From assembly GCA_023266675.1 (NCBI GenBank), contig JAHFPP010000003.1:1-45315 (forward strand): DNA of 45,315 nucleotides. Direction: 5' to 3'. Origin of the DNA: Candidatus Woesearchaeota archaeon. GTDB lineage: Archaea > Nanobdellota > Nanobdellia > Woesearchaeales > BM511. Of this stretch, positions 23,593-32,698 are shown one piece after another. Under the pieces are notes generated by a model that saw nothing but the letters and a program-made list of their open reading frames with translations, had not been told where the DNA came from and searched no databases. Each line of letters starts with the position of its first letter. The first letter of the stretch is position 1. Position numbers and translations under genes: made by a program.

Positions 23593-24618
23593 TTATTTTA
23601 TATTATCAAGTATGTTATGCGCATTTTTTGTGTTAAGATAGTTTTTTAGCTTTTCAAAGTTCTTTCCAAGTTTCATGAATAGTTGCGTACGCTTGACGTC
23701 AACCTCTTTGTTTTGCACTCTTGCAAACTTGTCAGCTTCAATAAGCCCGTATGGGTATCCTAAAAAAACAGGGTCTTTTGAATTAAGATAAAGAAGTGAT
23801 AAAAGTATTTCAATTTTATCACTCTCCGGATTGTTTGCTTCAAGCCTGAAAACATATTTTGATTTTTCATTTAGCTTCACAATGTAAACTTCCGCCTTAT
23901 GATCATGGTTATCAATTTTTACGAGTGGATGATAATACCATTCACCGTCAACATTTAATGAGTTTAATATAGCTATGACTGAGTTTCCGCTTTCAGTTAG
24001 AAGCGACGTTGTTTTTGAAAGCGCTGATATCATAACATTATTTTCCATTGAAGCTTTATACATTTCATCAAACAATTTTTTCTCTCCGTTTACCGTTGCT
24101 TCAAGTGTTGTATCAAGAACGATGAATCCGTTTTTCAGTTCTTGGCAGAGTTTAGTTGCAAGTTTAATCTCAAGAAATTTTCTGGATATTTCTCCAATGC
24201 TTTCAACCTTAACCATTCTTCCGCCAGTTGAAAGTGTTGCGTCATAAGCGTCAAAACTCATTTTATCAATACCCAAAGCATCTCCTGAAGATATCTTCAC
24301 TTCGTAAGAAATTGATTTCTCTTTTTTTATTGCGTTTATTAGCACAAATGCCTCATAAGTATTTTTTTTTATTCTTTTGTTATTTTGGTATATACAGTAA
24401 TACAGTCTTATCATCTGCAAAGAAAAATTGTGTGCGCCAGTTATCTCCTGATTCCCACCATCGATGAATGCTATTAAATTAGGTGAATCTGATTTTTTTA
24501 TTTTGTGAAAGTTTTCTTTTGAAAGCTTTACTGGTGTATATCCTTCCCTTGGAAAATGAGGAATTTCGCTATCATGAAATGAAAGACGTTCTAAAAGGTC
24601 AATTACTGATTTTTCCAT
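23593..24618 (-). CDS. NurA-like nuclease
   Basis: This 341-residue protein matches the NurA domain order: AFIDGGNQEI with Asp53, then GFIVLDTTLEA with Asp169, then SALSKTTSL with Lys202, and the C-terminal GYPYGLIEADKFARV. These correspond to the metal-binding Asp and active-site Lys region of NurA, a 5'-3' nuclease that partners the HerA helicase in end resection. HerA and Mre11/Rad50 are not nearby in this window. The gene appears intact. Divergence from classical NurA leaves some doubt about activity. Confidence 0.75.
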   Translation of the reverse strand: MEKSVIDLLERLSFHDSEIPHFPREGYTPVKLSKENFHKIKKSDSPNLIAFIDGGNQEITGAHNFSLQMIRLYYCIYQNNKRIKKNTYEAFVLINAIKKEKSISYEVKISSGDALGIDKMSFDAYDATLSTGGRMVKVESIGEISRKFLEIKLATKLCQELKNGFIVLDTTLEATVNGEKKLFDEMYKASMENNVMISALSKTTSLLTESGNSVIAILNSLNVDGEWYYHPLVKIDNHDHKAEVYIVKLNEKSKYVFRLEANNPESDKIEILLSLLYLNSKDPVFLGYPYGLIEADKFARVQNKEVDVKRTQLFMKLGKNFEKLKNYLNTKNAHNILDNIK

Positions 24619-24692
24619 GAAAATAATTATTAGGTTGTTATATTTATAATTGATGTAAAAGATTGAAAGGATTATACGTTTTAGTTTTTAAA

Positions 24693-25004
24693 TTATTGAA
24701 GAACTGCAAAAATGTTTGAAATTTCCTTTGCTGTATTTTCATTGTATGCCCAGATGTCTATCTGTTCTGGATTAACGCATGCTTCATAATAGTTTCCCAT
24801 ATAAATACCACCAAATTTTGAACCAATAACATGTTCTCCCCTGGAAGGATGCATCTCTTTTATAAAATTATTTAACAATCTTGGCGCTGCATTTAAAAGT
24901 AAATGTGTTTTAAAATGGTAAGGCAAGTCTATGCTTCCAACAACTTCCGGAACTTTATCTCCATGGAATGTATGTTTAGTTTCTATAATATCATCTAATA
25001 CCAT
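24693..25004 (-). CDS. Hypothetical protein, 103 residues
   Basis: I do not recognise this protein. It is soluble, with no signal peptide, membrane segment or cysteine motif. Notable segments are VGSIDLPYHFKTHLLLNAAPRLL, HPSRGEHVIGSKFGGIYMGNYYEACVN and a C-terminal amphipathic helix. Aromatic and His residues are evenly spread, which suggests a real folded domain. It is a single gene flanked by the NurA-like gene's promoter and a divergent secreted-protein gene; a TATA-like AT-rich stretch precedes it. Confidence 0.6.
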   Translation of the reverse strand: MVLDDIIETKHTFHGDKVPEVVGSIDLPYHFKTHLLLNAAPRLLNNFIKEMHPSRGEHVIGSKFGGIYMGNYYEACVNPEQIDIWAYNENTAKEISNIFAVLQ

Positions 25005-25099
25005 AACCTAATAAAATAATAGGATTAATTTAAGCTTTTTGTTTTTTTTAGGGTAATATAATACAAAGTTTTATATAAAAAAAGGTGAAGGGAGTGTAT

Positions 25100-26980
25100 A
25101 TGAGAAAGGAAGGTATTCCACTATTGATTATACTGCTGTTTTTTGTTGTTCCATTTGTGGTTTCTGACGATTTTAAGGGTTACAAATACCCAGGCGATGA
25201 ATTCAGACTTAACGGTGACAATTTTTCAATTAAACTAAGCAAAGACTGGAAATCATCATACTTAAGCTATAATAAAGATGAACAGCTGATATTATCCAAT
25301 AATAGCTGTAAAGAAACAGAGAAAAAACTATATCTAATATGCTTTAAGGGAAGTGTAGTTGATTTTGACAAAAATATAGGCAAAATTGACGACCAAAGCG
25401 GAGAAACTGTACCTGGATTGAATTTAACAATAAGCTATAGAAGTCCTGAGATTATACTAATCAGAAATTTTTCAAAGATTAATCCTTTGATAATGGAAGC
25501 TGTTGATGTTAACATAACAATTGAGAATATTGGTAGAACTTCTGCAAATGTTGATTATTATGAAGTCATTCCAAGGGATATTGAAGTGACCGCATTAAAT
25601 GGTCTGGTTTATGACGGAGGAAATATAACATATTCAGCGGCATTAAATCCTGGTATGCTTCTTTTATTAAAATATAAGTTAAAGCCTTTAAAGAATCTAT
25701 CCTCAAACATAACAGGAAACATAACAGTATCATTTGAAGCACATAAAATAGTAACCCAGCTTGAAAAAATTAAATTTAGAACAAACGAAACAATAGTTCT
25801 CACCAAAAATATTACAAATAATTTAAGCGTAGAAGATTATGGTGTTTTAAGACTTGGTTTAAAAAATAAAGATAATGATGAGGCTATAAGAGGAAAGGTA
25901 TCTTTTGCTCTTCCAAAATCATTTAAGATAACAGGCATAAATGAGGGTAAAGTCCAGGAAACATCAAATTCATCATTTGATTATGAGTATTATATTGAGA
26001 GTCTTGGCTCAAGAGAGATAATCATCAATTTTACTCCAAAAAAAACAGGACAATATAACATTCCATTTATGATTAATTATACAACGCACGGCATAAATCG
26101 GATAGTAAAGGAAAATCTTAGCATAAAAATCATGTCTGGAAAGATAAATGCATCCATTATAACAAGTGACGATGAGGTTATGGGAAATCAGTTGATGAAT
26201 CTTAAGCTTATGATAAGGAATACTGATGATAATCTTGATTTTTATGATATAAGCGCAAAAATGAAAAATGAGGTTTTAAACAGAAATTTCTCCATACAAA
26301 AACTTCCTCCAAATTCAGAAGCAGTAATATTTGAGGATAATATTAGCATACCAAATTTTGAAAAAGTGGAGAAGATAACGCTTAATATTTCAGGGGTATA
26401 CATGTCCATAAATAATGAGAATTTCACTTTTTCAACCTCAAAGACAATAAAAGTGACTCCTCCATCAGAGATTATTGTAATAACACATGAATTCAATAAA
26501 TACATCAATGACCCTGACAAGGCAAAGATAACAGTCTATGTTGAAAACAAAAGAGATGTAACAGTTAAGGATATTGAGGTTAAGGAAAAAATTCCTTCAA
26601 ACATTAAAGTCCTTGACGGCGATACAAGAAATGTTATAAGCATAAGTCCAAAAAGAAAAAGTCAGGTATATACCTACACAATACAAACCATGGATAACAA
26701 AACAATTGACAATATAATAACTTCGCTCACATTTAAAGATGGAGAAAATGATATTTCTATAACACAGCCCCTTAAAGTAAACATTTCGTCAAAGAATGCC
26801 ACAAAATTAAGCGCGTCCACAAGAATTGTCAATGAAAAAACAAACAAAACAGTTGAAGTCAAAAAGAATGATATGATAAATGCGCAAACAATAATCAATA
26901 AGACAACAACCCCTCCAAGAGTAGACAACAGCAAGAAAACATTATGGCAAAAATTTGTAATCTGGCTTGGTAATATTTAA
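25100..26980 (+). CDS. Large secreted protein with repeated beta-sandwich domains
   Basis: About 626 residues. The start chosen is ATG 25100, with SD GGTGAAGGGAG just before it; an in-frame GTG at 25085 overlaps that SD. MRKEGIPLLIILLFFVVPFVVS is a signal peptide. The mature chain is Asn/Ser/Thr/Ile-rich with many N-x-S/T sequons and repeated patterns such as VDVNITIENIGRTSANVDYYEVIP and KITVYVENKRDVTVKDIEVKEKIP. These are typical of CARDB/DUF11-type Ig-like domains in archaeal surface proteins. A Lys-rich stretch and short amphipathic WQKFVIWLGNI end the chain; no clear membrane anchor is seen. Confidence 0.78.
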   Translation: MRKEGIPLLIILLFFVVPFVVSDDFKGYKYPGDEFRLNGDNFSIKLSKDWKSSYLSYNKDEQLILSNNSCKETEKKLYLICFKGSVVDFDKNIGKIDDQSGETVPGLNLTISYRSPEIILIRNFSKINPLIMEAVDVNITIENIGRTSANVDYYEVIPRDIEVTALNGLVYDGGNITYSAALNPGMLLLLKYKLKPLKNLSSNITGNITVSFEAHKIVTQLEKIKFRTNETIVLTKNITNNLSVEDYGVLRLGLKNKDNDEAIRGKVSFALPKSFKITGINEGKVQETSNSSFDYEYYIESLGSREIIINFTPKKTGQYNIPFMINYTTHGINRIVKENLSIKIMSGKINASIITSDDEVMGNQLMNLKLMIRNTDDNLDFYDISAKMKNEVLNRNFSIQKLPPNSEAVIFEDNISIPNFEKVEKITLNISGVYMSINNENFTFSTSKTIKVTPPSEIIVITHEFNKYINDPDKAKITVYVENKRDVTVKDIEVKEKIPSNIKVLDGDTRNVISISPKRKSQVYTYTIQTMDNKTIDNIITSLTFKDGENDISITQPLKVNISSKNATKLSASTRIVNEKTNKTVEVKKNDMINAQTIINKTTTPPRVDNSKKTLWQKFVIWLGNI

Positions 26981-27022
26981 AACTGTAAAAGAAAATCCAG
27001 AAGTAAAGTAAATCCTAAAAAG

Positions 27023-27436
27023 TTATTTAACAATAATTCTTCCTTTCATTGAAGAATGAATGCCGCACACGTATTCATATGTTCCTGGAGTGTCAAACTT
27101 AAACTCAAAAAATCCTCCGTTTCCAATTGAAGGTGAGTTTACTGTTTCTGATTTGATAGTGTGAGTTGCTGAGTCCTGGTTTACCCATTTAACTTTGGTT
27201 CCGGTTTTAATGGTCAAAGTTTCTGGGATGAAAGCAAAATTCTTGATTGTAACAAGGGAAGATGCAGAGTTTGAATCAGAATTCTGGCTTGATATTATTG
27301 TGCTTGATTGACCACCTTTCGTGTTATCCTGAGAATCAGATGAAACAACCACATTGTTCTGATTACTGCACCCTGATAATAAGACTAAAAATGTAAGTAA
27401 CATTAATAATACCAGACTAAAAATTTTTGTATCCAT
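27023..27436 (-). CDS. Cupredoxin-domain lipoprotein (blue copper)
   Basis: This 137-residue protein has an N-terminal hydrophobic signal ending in LLSGC, a lipobox with Cys23 as the lipid-bearing residue. A Ser/Asn-rich linker (about 24-60) leads to a plastocyanin-like domain. Predicted copper ligands are His92 (THTI), Cys124, His127 and Met130 in YVCGIHSSMKG. All four type 1 copper ligands are present, so electron transfer outside the membrane is likely. It stands alone, convergent with the secreted protein gene. Confidence 0.9.
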   Translation of the reverse strand: MDTKIFSLVLLMLLTFLVLLSGCSNQNNVVVSSDSQDNTKGGQSSTIISSQNSDSNSASSLVTIKNFAFIPETLTIKTGTKVKWVNQDSATHTIKSETVNSPSIGNGGFFEFKFDTPGTYEYVCGIHSSMKGRIIVK

Positions 27437-27567
27437 AAAAATAAATAGTTTATAACTATATATAAATGTTAAGATTAAGATGGCAAAGAGAGTAGAAATA
27501 GAAAAAAATATGCGCCGTTAAAGAGTCATTACAAAGATTTTTAAAGAATTACAATTCACTATATAGT

Positions 27568-29955
27568 ATGAGTTATGAACTGATAATTACTGAAAAGCCA
27601 TCAGCTGCAGAAAAAATAGCGCAAGCACTGGCTGACACAACAGCCAAAAAGATATCAGATAATGGCGTGCCTTATTACACGCTAAAACATAATGGAAAAG
27701 AAATTGTAGTAACATGCGCTGCAGGTCATCTATATACTGTTACTGAATCAGAAAAGAAAGGATGGACTTATCCTGTTTTTGACATTAAATGGGAAGCGTC
27801 ATCAAAAGTTTCTAAAGATGCTGCATTTAACGCAAAGTTTCTTTCAACAATAAAGAAGCTTGCAAAAGACGCAAAAGAATTCACAATAGCAACAGACTTT
27901 GATATTGAAGGAGAAGTCATAGGTTACAATGTTCTCAAATATGCCTGCAAACAAAAAGACGGCAAAAGAATGAAGTACTCAACTCTCACAAAAGATGAGC
28001 TTGTAGAATCATACGAGCATGCTTCTAAACACCTTATTTGGGGGCAGGTTCATGCAGGTATAACACGACATGAGTTAGACTGGTATTATGGTATAAATTT
28101 ATCACGGGCATTGACACTCGCTGTTAAGAATGCGAAAGGAGGATTCAAGCTTTTGTCAATCGGACGTGTGCAGGGACCTTCACTTAAGATAGTTGTTGAC
28201 AAAGAAAAAGAAATAAAAGCATTTATTCCAACGCCTTACTGGCAGCTCCAGCTTGATGGCGATAAGGATTCTCAGAAGATTGAAGCGCTTCATGAAAAGG
28301 ATAAATTTCTAAAGAAAGAAGAAGCTGAAAGTTCGCTTAAAAAAACCAAAGGACAAAAAGCTATTGTAAAAAGCGTTGAAAAAAACGAATTTAAGCAAAC
28401 GCCTCCAAACCCATTTGACCTTACAAGCCTCCAGCTTGAAGCGCATAAAACTCTTGGAATCGCTCCAAAAAATACGCTTGAAATAGCGCAGAGCCTTTAC
28501 CTTGACGGATTGATATCATATCCTAGAACTTCAAGCCAGAAACTTCCTCCATCAATCGGATACAAGAAAATCATCACAAACATATCAAAAAATCCTGATT
28601 ACAAAATTGAGGCGGAAGCGATACTCAAAAAACCAGTTCTTCACCCTCATGACGGTCCAAAAGTTGATGAGGCGCACCCAGCGATTTACCCTACAGGCAT
28701 AAGCAAAAAATTGAATGACAGGGAAGCGAGGCTTTATGATTTGGTTGTAAGACGATTCCTGGCAACTTTTGGTGACTCTGCAAAAAGAGAAACTATGACT
28801 ATCAAGATAAATGTCAATGGCGAAGTGTTTGTAACTAACGGCACAAGAACTGTTGAGAAAGGATGGCACTTGCAGTATGGAAGATTCACGATGTTAAAAG
28901 ATGAGGAGCTTCCAAAATGCGAAATTGGTAACGAGATAAAAATCAAAAAGATAGAATTATTGTCAAAAGAAACCGCTCCTCCAAGAAGATACACTGCGGC
29001 GTCAATAATCAAGGAGCTTGAAAAAAGAAACCTTGGAACAAAATCAACAAGAGCCCAGATAATAGACAACCTCTATCAAAGAGGATATGTAAACGAAAAA
29101 TCAATTGAAGCAACGGAGCTTGGTATAAAAACAGTTGATATACTCACAAAATATTCACCTCAGATTCTTGACGACAAGCTTACGCGCCATTTTGAAAATG
29201 AGATGGAAGCGATAAGAAAAGAAAAAATGACTCGCGAAAAAGTCATTGAAGAAGCCAAGAAAGTTCTAACAGAGATACTTAAAGATTTCAAAACAAAAGA
29301 AAAAAAGATTGGAGCAGAATTACTTGAGGCAAACAAGGGAACGATAAGCGAAATGACAAGCCTTGGCAGTTGCCCTGAGTGCAAAGAAGGGACAATTCAG
29401 ATAAGAAAAGGAAAATTTGGAGCATTTGCAGCGTGCAACAAGTATCCTGAATGCAAAACAACATTTAATCTTCCAAAATCAGCAATTCTAAAACCATTAA
29501 AAAAGAACTGCGAGACATGCAATTATCCTATGATACAGGTTTTTCGAAAAAGGCAAAAGCCGCAGGAATTATGCATAAATCCAAAATGCCCAACAAAGAA
29601 GCCTTCAGTTGAAGAGGCAAAAGAAATCAAGAAGATTGAAAATCTTAAAGTTGCAAAGAAATGCCCAAAATGCGGAAAAGATTTAATCTTGCGAACAAGC
29701 TTTTACGGAAAATTCTTTGGCTGCACAGGATTCCCTGCGTGCAGGCATACTGAGAAATTAATTGAAGATGTAAAAAAAGAAGTGCCAGCTGTTAATCCAG
29801 TTTCAACAGATAATGCCACACCAGTAAATAATATCCAGAAAGTTGCAACAGCAAAAACCGCTGAAGCAGTAGCTAAGAAAGTTAAAACCAAGGAGAAAAT
29901 AATAAGTATTGATGATATACCTGAAGTTCCTGTCAAAACTAAGAAGAAGAAATAA
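27568..29955 (+). CDS. topA: DNA topoisomerase I (type IA)
   Basis: This 795-residue enzyme has an N-terminal Toprim domain (ELIITEKPSAAEKIAQAL, then AGHLY and TDFDIEGEVI), the type IA core with active-site Tyr318 in GLISYPRTSSQ, and three C-terminal zinc ribbons starting near residues 600, 650 and 700 (for example CPECKEG...CNKYPEC). A Lys-rich tail ends the protein. There is no helicase domain, so this is not reverse gyrase. It relaxes negative supercoils by transient single-strand breaks. The promoter lies in the 131-base gap upstream. Confidence 0.95.
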   Translation: MSYELIITEKPSAAEKIAQALADTTAKKISDNGVPYYTLKHNGKEIVVTCAAGHLYTVTESEKKGWTYPVFDIKWEASSKVSKDAAFNAKFLSTIKKLAKDAKEFTIATDFDIEGEVIGYNVLKYACKQKDGKRMKYSTLTKDELVESYEHASKHLIWGQVHAGITRHELDWYYGINLSRALTLAVKNAKGGFKLLSIGRVQGPSLKIVVDKEKEIKAFIPTPYWQLQLDGDKDSQKIEALHEKDKFLKKEEAESSLKKTKGQKAIVKSVEKNEFKQTPPNPFDLTSLQLEAHKTLGIAPKNTLEIAQSLYLDGLISYPRTSSQKLPPSIGYKKIITNISKNPDYKIEAEAILKKPVLHPHDGPKVDEAHPAIYPTGISKKLNDREARLYDLVVRRFLATFGDSAKRETMTIKINVNGEVFVTNGTRTVEKGWHLQYGRFTMLKDEELPKCEIGNEIKIKKIELLSKETAPPRRYTAASIIKELEKRNLGTKSTRAQIIDNLYQRGYVNEKSIEATELGIKTVDILTKYSPQILDDKLTRHFENEMEAIRKEKMTREKVIEEAKKVLTEILKDFKTKEKKIGAELLEANKGTISEMTSLGSCPECKEGTIQIRKGKFGAFAACNKYPECKTTFNLPKSAILKPLKKNCETCNYPMIQVFRKRQKPQELCINPKCPTKKPSVEEAKEIKKIENLKVAKKCPKCGKDLILRTSFYGKFFGCTGFPACRHTEKLIEDVKKEVPAVNPVSTDNATPVNNIQKVATAKTAEAVAKKVKTKEKIISIDDIPEVPVKTKKKK

Positions 29956-30041
29956 TTCTAAAAGTGTTTAAGCAGTAAGAAAGTAACTTTTCACCAAAAT
30001 CTTTATTAAATATGGGAATATTTCGTTTAATGGTGGTACCT

Positions 30042-30527
30042 ATGAGAAAAATTATTTTTACAATTATGACATTATGTTTGGTGGTTATTGCAGGATGTTC
30101 AGCATCTCAGGTATCAAAAACTGAAACTTCAAAAGAAAACATACAAAACTGTGTGTCAAACTGGGTGTGCCAGGAATGGGGGAGCTGCATAAGCAATTTT
30201 CAGACAAGATACTGTGCAGACCAGAATAACTGCATTCAATCAAATAATATTCCTGAAATGAAAAAATCGTGTGTGACCCAAACAACAAACAATTCAGGCG
30301 TTCCAAACGGAGTTGTTGGCGACAATAAGTTAAATATTGGAGACAAGATTATCTTTAACGGAAAACCAATAACACTAGTAAAAATTCTTGAGCTAAAAGC
30401 CACATTAAATGTTGATGGATACTTAAAAACATTGCACACTGGCGACGAGATATCTGCTGGCGCAGTAAGAATAAGAGCGGTTTCTGTAACTGATAATGAT
30501 ATAATAATCTACTTAAACACAATCTAG
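30042..30527 (+). CDS. Lipoprotein with thrombospondin type 1-like repeat
   Basis: About 161 residues, from ATG 30042 (SD GGTGG upstream, and this start puts the basic MRKI directly before the signal helix). The signal helix ends VVIAGC, a lipobox with Cys19. A TSP1-like motif follows: NWVCQEWGSCISNFQTRYCADQNNC, with the W..W..C pattern often found in DPANN surface proteins. The C-terminal about 70 residues form a beta-rich domain (NIGDKIIFNGKPITLVKILELKATLNVDG). It probably acts at the cell surface in binding or adhesion. The function is otherwise unknown. Confidence 0.75.
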   Translation: MRKIIFTIMTLCLVVIAGCSASQVSKTETSKENIQNCVSNWVCQEWGSCISNFQTRYCADQNNCIQSNNIPEMKKSCVTQTTNNSGVPNGVVGDNKLNIGDKIIFNGKPITLVKILELKATLNVDGYLKTLHTGDEISAGAVRIRAVSVTDNDIIIYLNTI

Positions 30528-30616
30528 TTATATCTCCTTTTTTTATTTTTATTAGTTGGAGTGATTAAGTAGTAGATAGTTATGCTTAAATAATAAGATA
30601 AAATACTTTTTTTAAA

Positions 30617-32359
30617 ATGAGAATCAAAACCAAATTTGCGTTTATTTCATTAATACTTCTATTAATACCAATAGCATCAGCTGCAGGAAATATTGGTCAC
30701 ATAAATCTTCTAGCCGTATCAACAATAGGAGAAAATGAGACTGGAAGCGTTGCCGACTTATACCTTGAAATTAAACCAGGAACAGGACGAGTATTCTTGG
30801 ATACTTACCCATTGACAAAGATTGACACGCAGTTCTCTACAAGACTTGCAAACTCACTTGCATGTGATTATACAAATATAGATTGCGATAAACTTGATTT
30901 CTTTTATACTATAAAGTCAAGAAGCACAATAGTTGGCGGGCCGTCAGCTGGTGCTGCAACAACAATTTTGACGATTATAATGCTAAAAGGAGAAAAAATC
31001 CCTGATGACTTTGCAGTTACTGGAACCATTAACTCAGGAGGACTAATAGGCCCTATAGCTGGCGTAAAATCAAAAGTAAAAGCCGCTGAAGAAAAAGGAC
31101 TTAATAAAGTTTTGATACCAACAATAAATGTAGGAAACACAACCGAGATTGAAAATTTCCTGAACAGTTCAAAAATAACTGTTGTAAAAATTTCAAATAT
31201 TGATGACGCTTTGTATAACCTTACAGGAAAAAGAAAATGGAAAAATTCATCTCTTGAAGTAAGCACGGTTTTTACTGAAGTAATGGGAAAAATTGCAGAG
31301 TCCCTATGTGATGCTACAAAAAAAATAATGGTGAATTGGACAAATACAACATTTGAAAACAGAGGAAAAGCGCTATATGAAAAATCACTTAATGCAAGCA
31401 AGGATAGGGCTTATTATTCACAGGCTTCATTTTGTTTTGGCGCAAATGTGCAGTTTCGAAATCTTGACTTAAAAAACAAAACAAATCCTGAACTTAAAAA
31501 TGTGTTAAATAAGATAAGAAGAGAAATAATTAATCTTGAGGATAGTATTGACAGCATGGAGATAAGCACAATAGATGACCTTCAGACTTATATTATAGTT
31601 AAAGAAAGAATAAATGATGCCAAGGAGTATATAGTGAAAATAGACATTGGCAAGAATTATACAAATCTTTCAAGCGAAAACATAGCTTATTCAATAGAAA
31701 GATACAACAGCGCAGTTGCATGGTCAAAGTTTTTTGGCACTGGAAAGAAAGGAAAGACATTAAGCAAAGAATCACAAAGGACTGCCTGCATAGGTAAGAT
31801 TTCTGAGGTTCAGGGATATAAACAGTATATATCAACATACATTGACACTCCTCTTGTTAATATTGATAAGGATATTGATGACGCTGCAAACTATCTTGAA
31901 AAAGGAGATTACGCGCTTTGCATATCAAAAGCATCACGCGCAAAAGCAGAGAGCTCTATGATTCTTGAGGCATTAAGCATCTCAAATGATGAAATGAAGA
32001 CGCTTTTATCACAGAAAATTGAAATAGCAAAACAAAGCATCATATCTGAGCAGGAAAAAGGTATTTTTCCAATACTTGGGTATAGCTATTACGAATACGC
32101 TAAAAGCCTGAGTGAAAGCGACCCTAACTCTGCACTATTATACACTGCATACTCAATTGAGCTTTCAAATCTAGACGTTTATTTTGAGCAGAAAAAAGAT
32201 GACATAGTCATGAAAAAAGATTATACAACAACCTATATTTTCATGTTAGGGATTGTTTTAGGAATAATATTGACAAGTTCAGTTGTAATAATCAAGAATA
32301 AAATGTCAAATTCTAAGAAGCATAAAAATTTTAGAAAACCCAATAATAAGAAAAGATAA
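30617..32359 (+). CDS. Membrane-anchored extracytoplasmic Lon-type (S16) protease
   Basis: This 580-residue protein has a signal peptide (residues 1-22), a Lon proteolytic domain without an AAA module, a helical region and a C-terminal membrane helix (YIFMLGIVLGIILTSSVVII) with a basic tail. The Ser-Lys dyad is clear: GGPSAGAATT gives Ser110 and GPIAGVKSKVKAAEEKG gives Lys153. The spacing of 43 equals that in E. coli Lon (Ser679/Lys722). The protease would face the outside of the cell. The region from about 200 to 530 (TPR-like helices with paired Cys) may bind substrates. ATP-independent activity is inferred from the lack of an ATPase. Confidence 0.85.
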   Translation: MRIKTKFAFISLILLLIPIASAAGNIGHINLLAVSTIGENETGSVADLYLEIKPGTGRVFLDTYPLTKIDTQFSTRLANSLACDYTNIDCDKLDFFYTIKSRSTIVGGPSAGAATTILTIIMLKGEKIPDDFAVTGTINSGGLIGPIAGVKSKVKAAEEKGLNKVLIPTINVGNTTEIENFLNSSKITVVKISNIDDALYNLTGKRKWKNSSLEVSTVFTEVMGKIAESLCDATKKIMVNWTNTTFENRGKALYEKSLNASKDRAYYSQASFCFGANVQFRNLDLKNKTNPELKNVLNKIRREIINLEDSIDSMEISTIDDLQTYIIVKERINDAKEYIVKIDIGKNYTNLSSENIAYSIERYNSAVAWSKFFGTGKKGKTLSKESQRTACIGKISEVQGYKQYISTYIDTPLVNIDKDIDDAANYLEKGDYALCISKASRAKAESSMILEALSISNDEMKTLLSQKIEIAKQSIISEQEKGIFPILGYSYYEYAKSLSESDPNSALLYTAYSIELSNLDVYFEQKKDDIVMKKDYTTTYIFMLGIVLGIILTSSVVIIKNKMSNSKKHKNFRKPNNKKR

Positions 32360-32443
32360 GAAAAAGATAATATATATTTCTAAAATTTGAAAATATTAGA
32401 TAGATATGAATTAATTTTTTATTGTTTTCAAACCCTTCAGAAC

Positions 32444-32461
32444 CCCCTGATTGCTCAGGGG
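32444..32461. other. 7-bp hairpin in a 339-base gap without a large gene
   Basis: CCCCTGA (32444-32450), loop TTGC and TCAGGGG (32455-32461) form a perfect G/C-rich hairpin in AT-rich DNA, followed by the palindrome CCTGCAGG (32464-32471). Just after it, GAGGTGAT (32478-32485) is an excellent SD for ATG 32487. That ATG opens only a 20-codon frame (to 32549, MKLIFPDYIVRSLCPSSSYS). The rest of the gap (32360-32698) is AT-rich with a TATA-like element at 32668-32677 for the next gene. A terminator after the protease gene or a small RNA are both possible. Confidence 0.45.
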
Positions 32462-32698
32462 ATCCTGCAGGGAAAAAGAGGTGATAATGAAATTGATATT
32501 TCCTGATTATATTGTGAGAAGTTTATGTCCCTCTTCTTCCTACAGTTGATTTGTTTCTACTTTTGAATAGTTCCACTAATATTTAAACTTTTCCTTTTTG
32601 TTTCCATTTTAAAATAGTAACAATATAATACTTTTTCATAAAAGAATATGCTTAATCCTTCCAAAACAAATTTAAACAATTGGAGATATACCTGTAAT

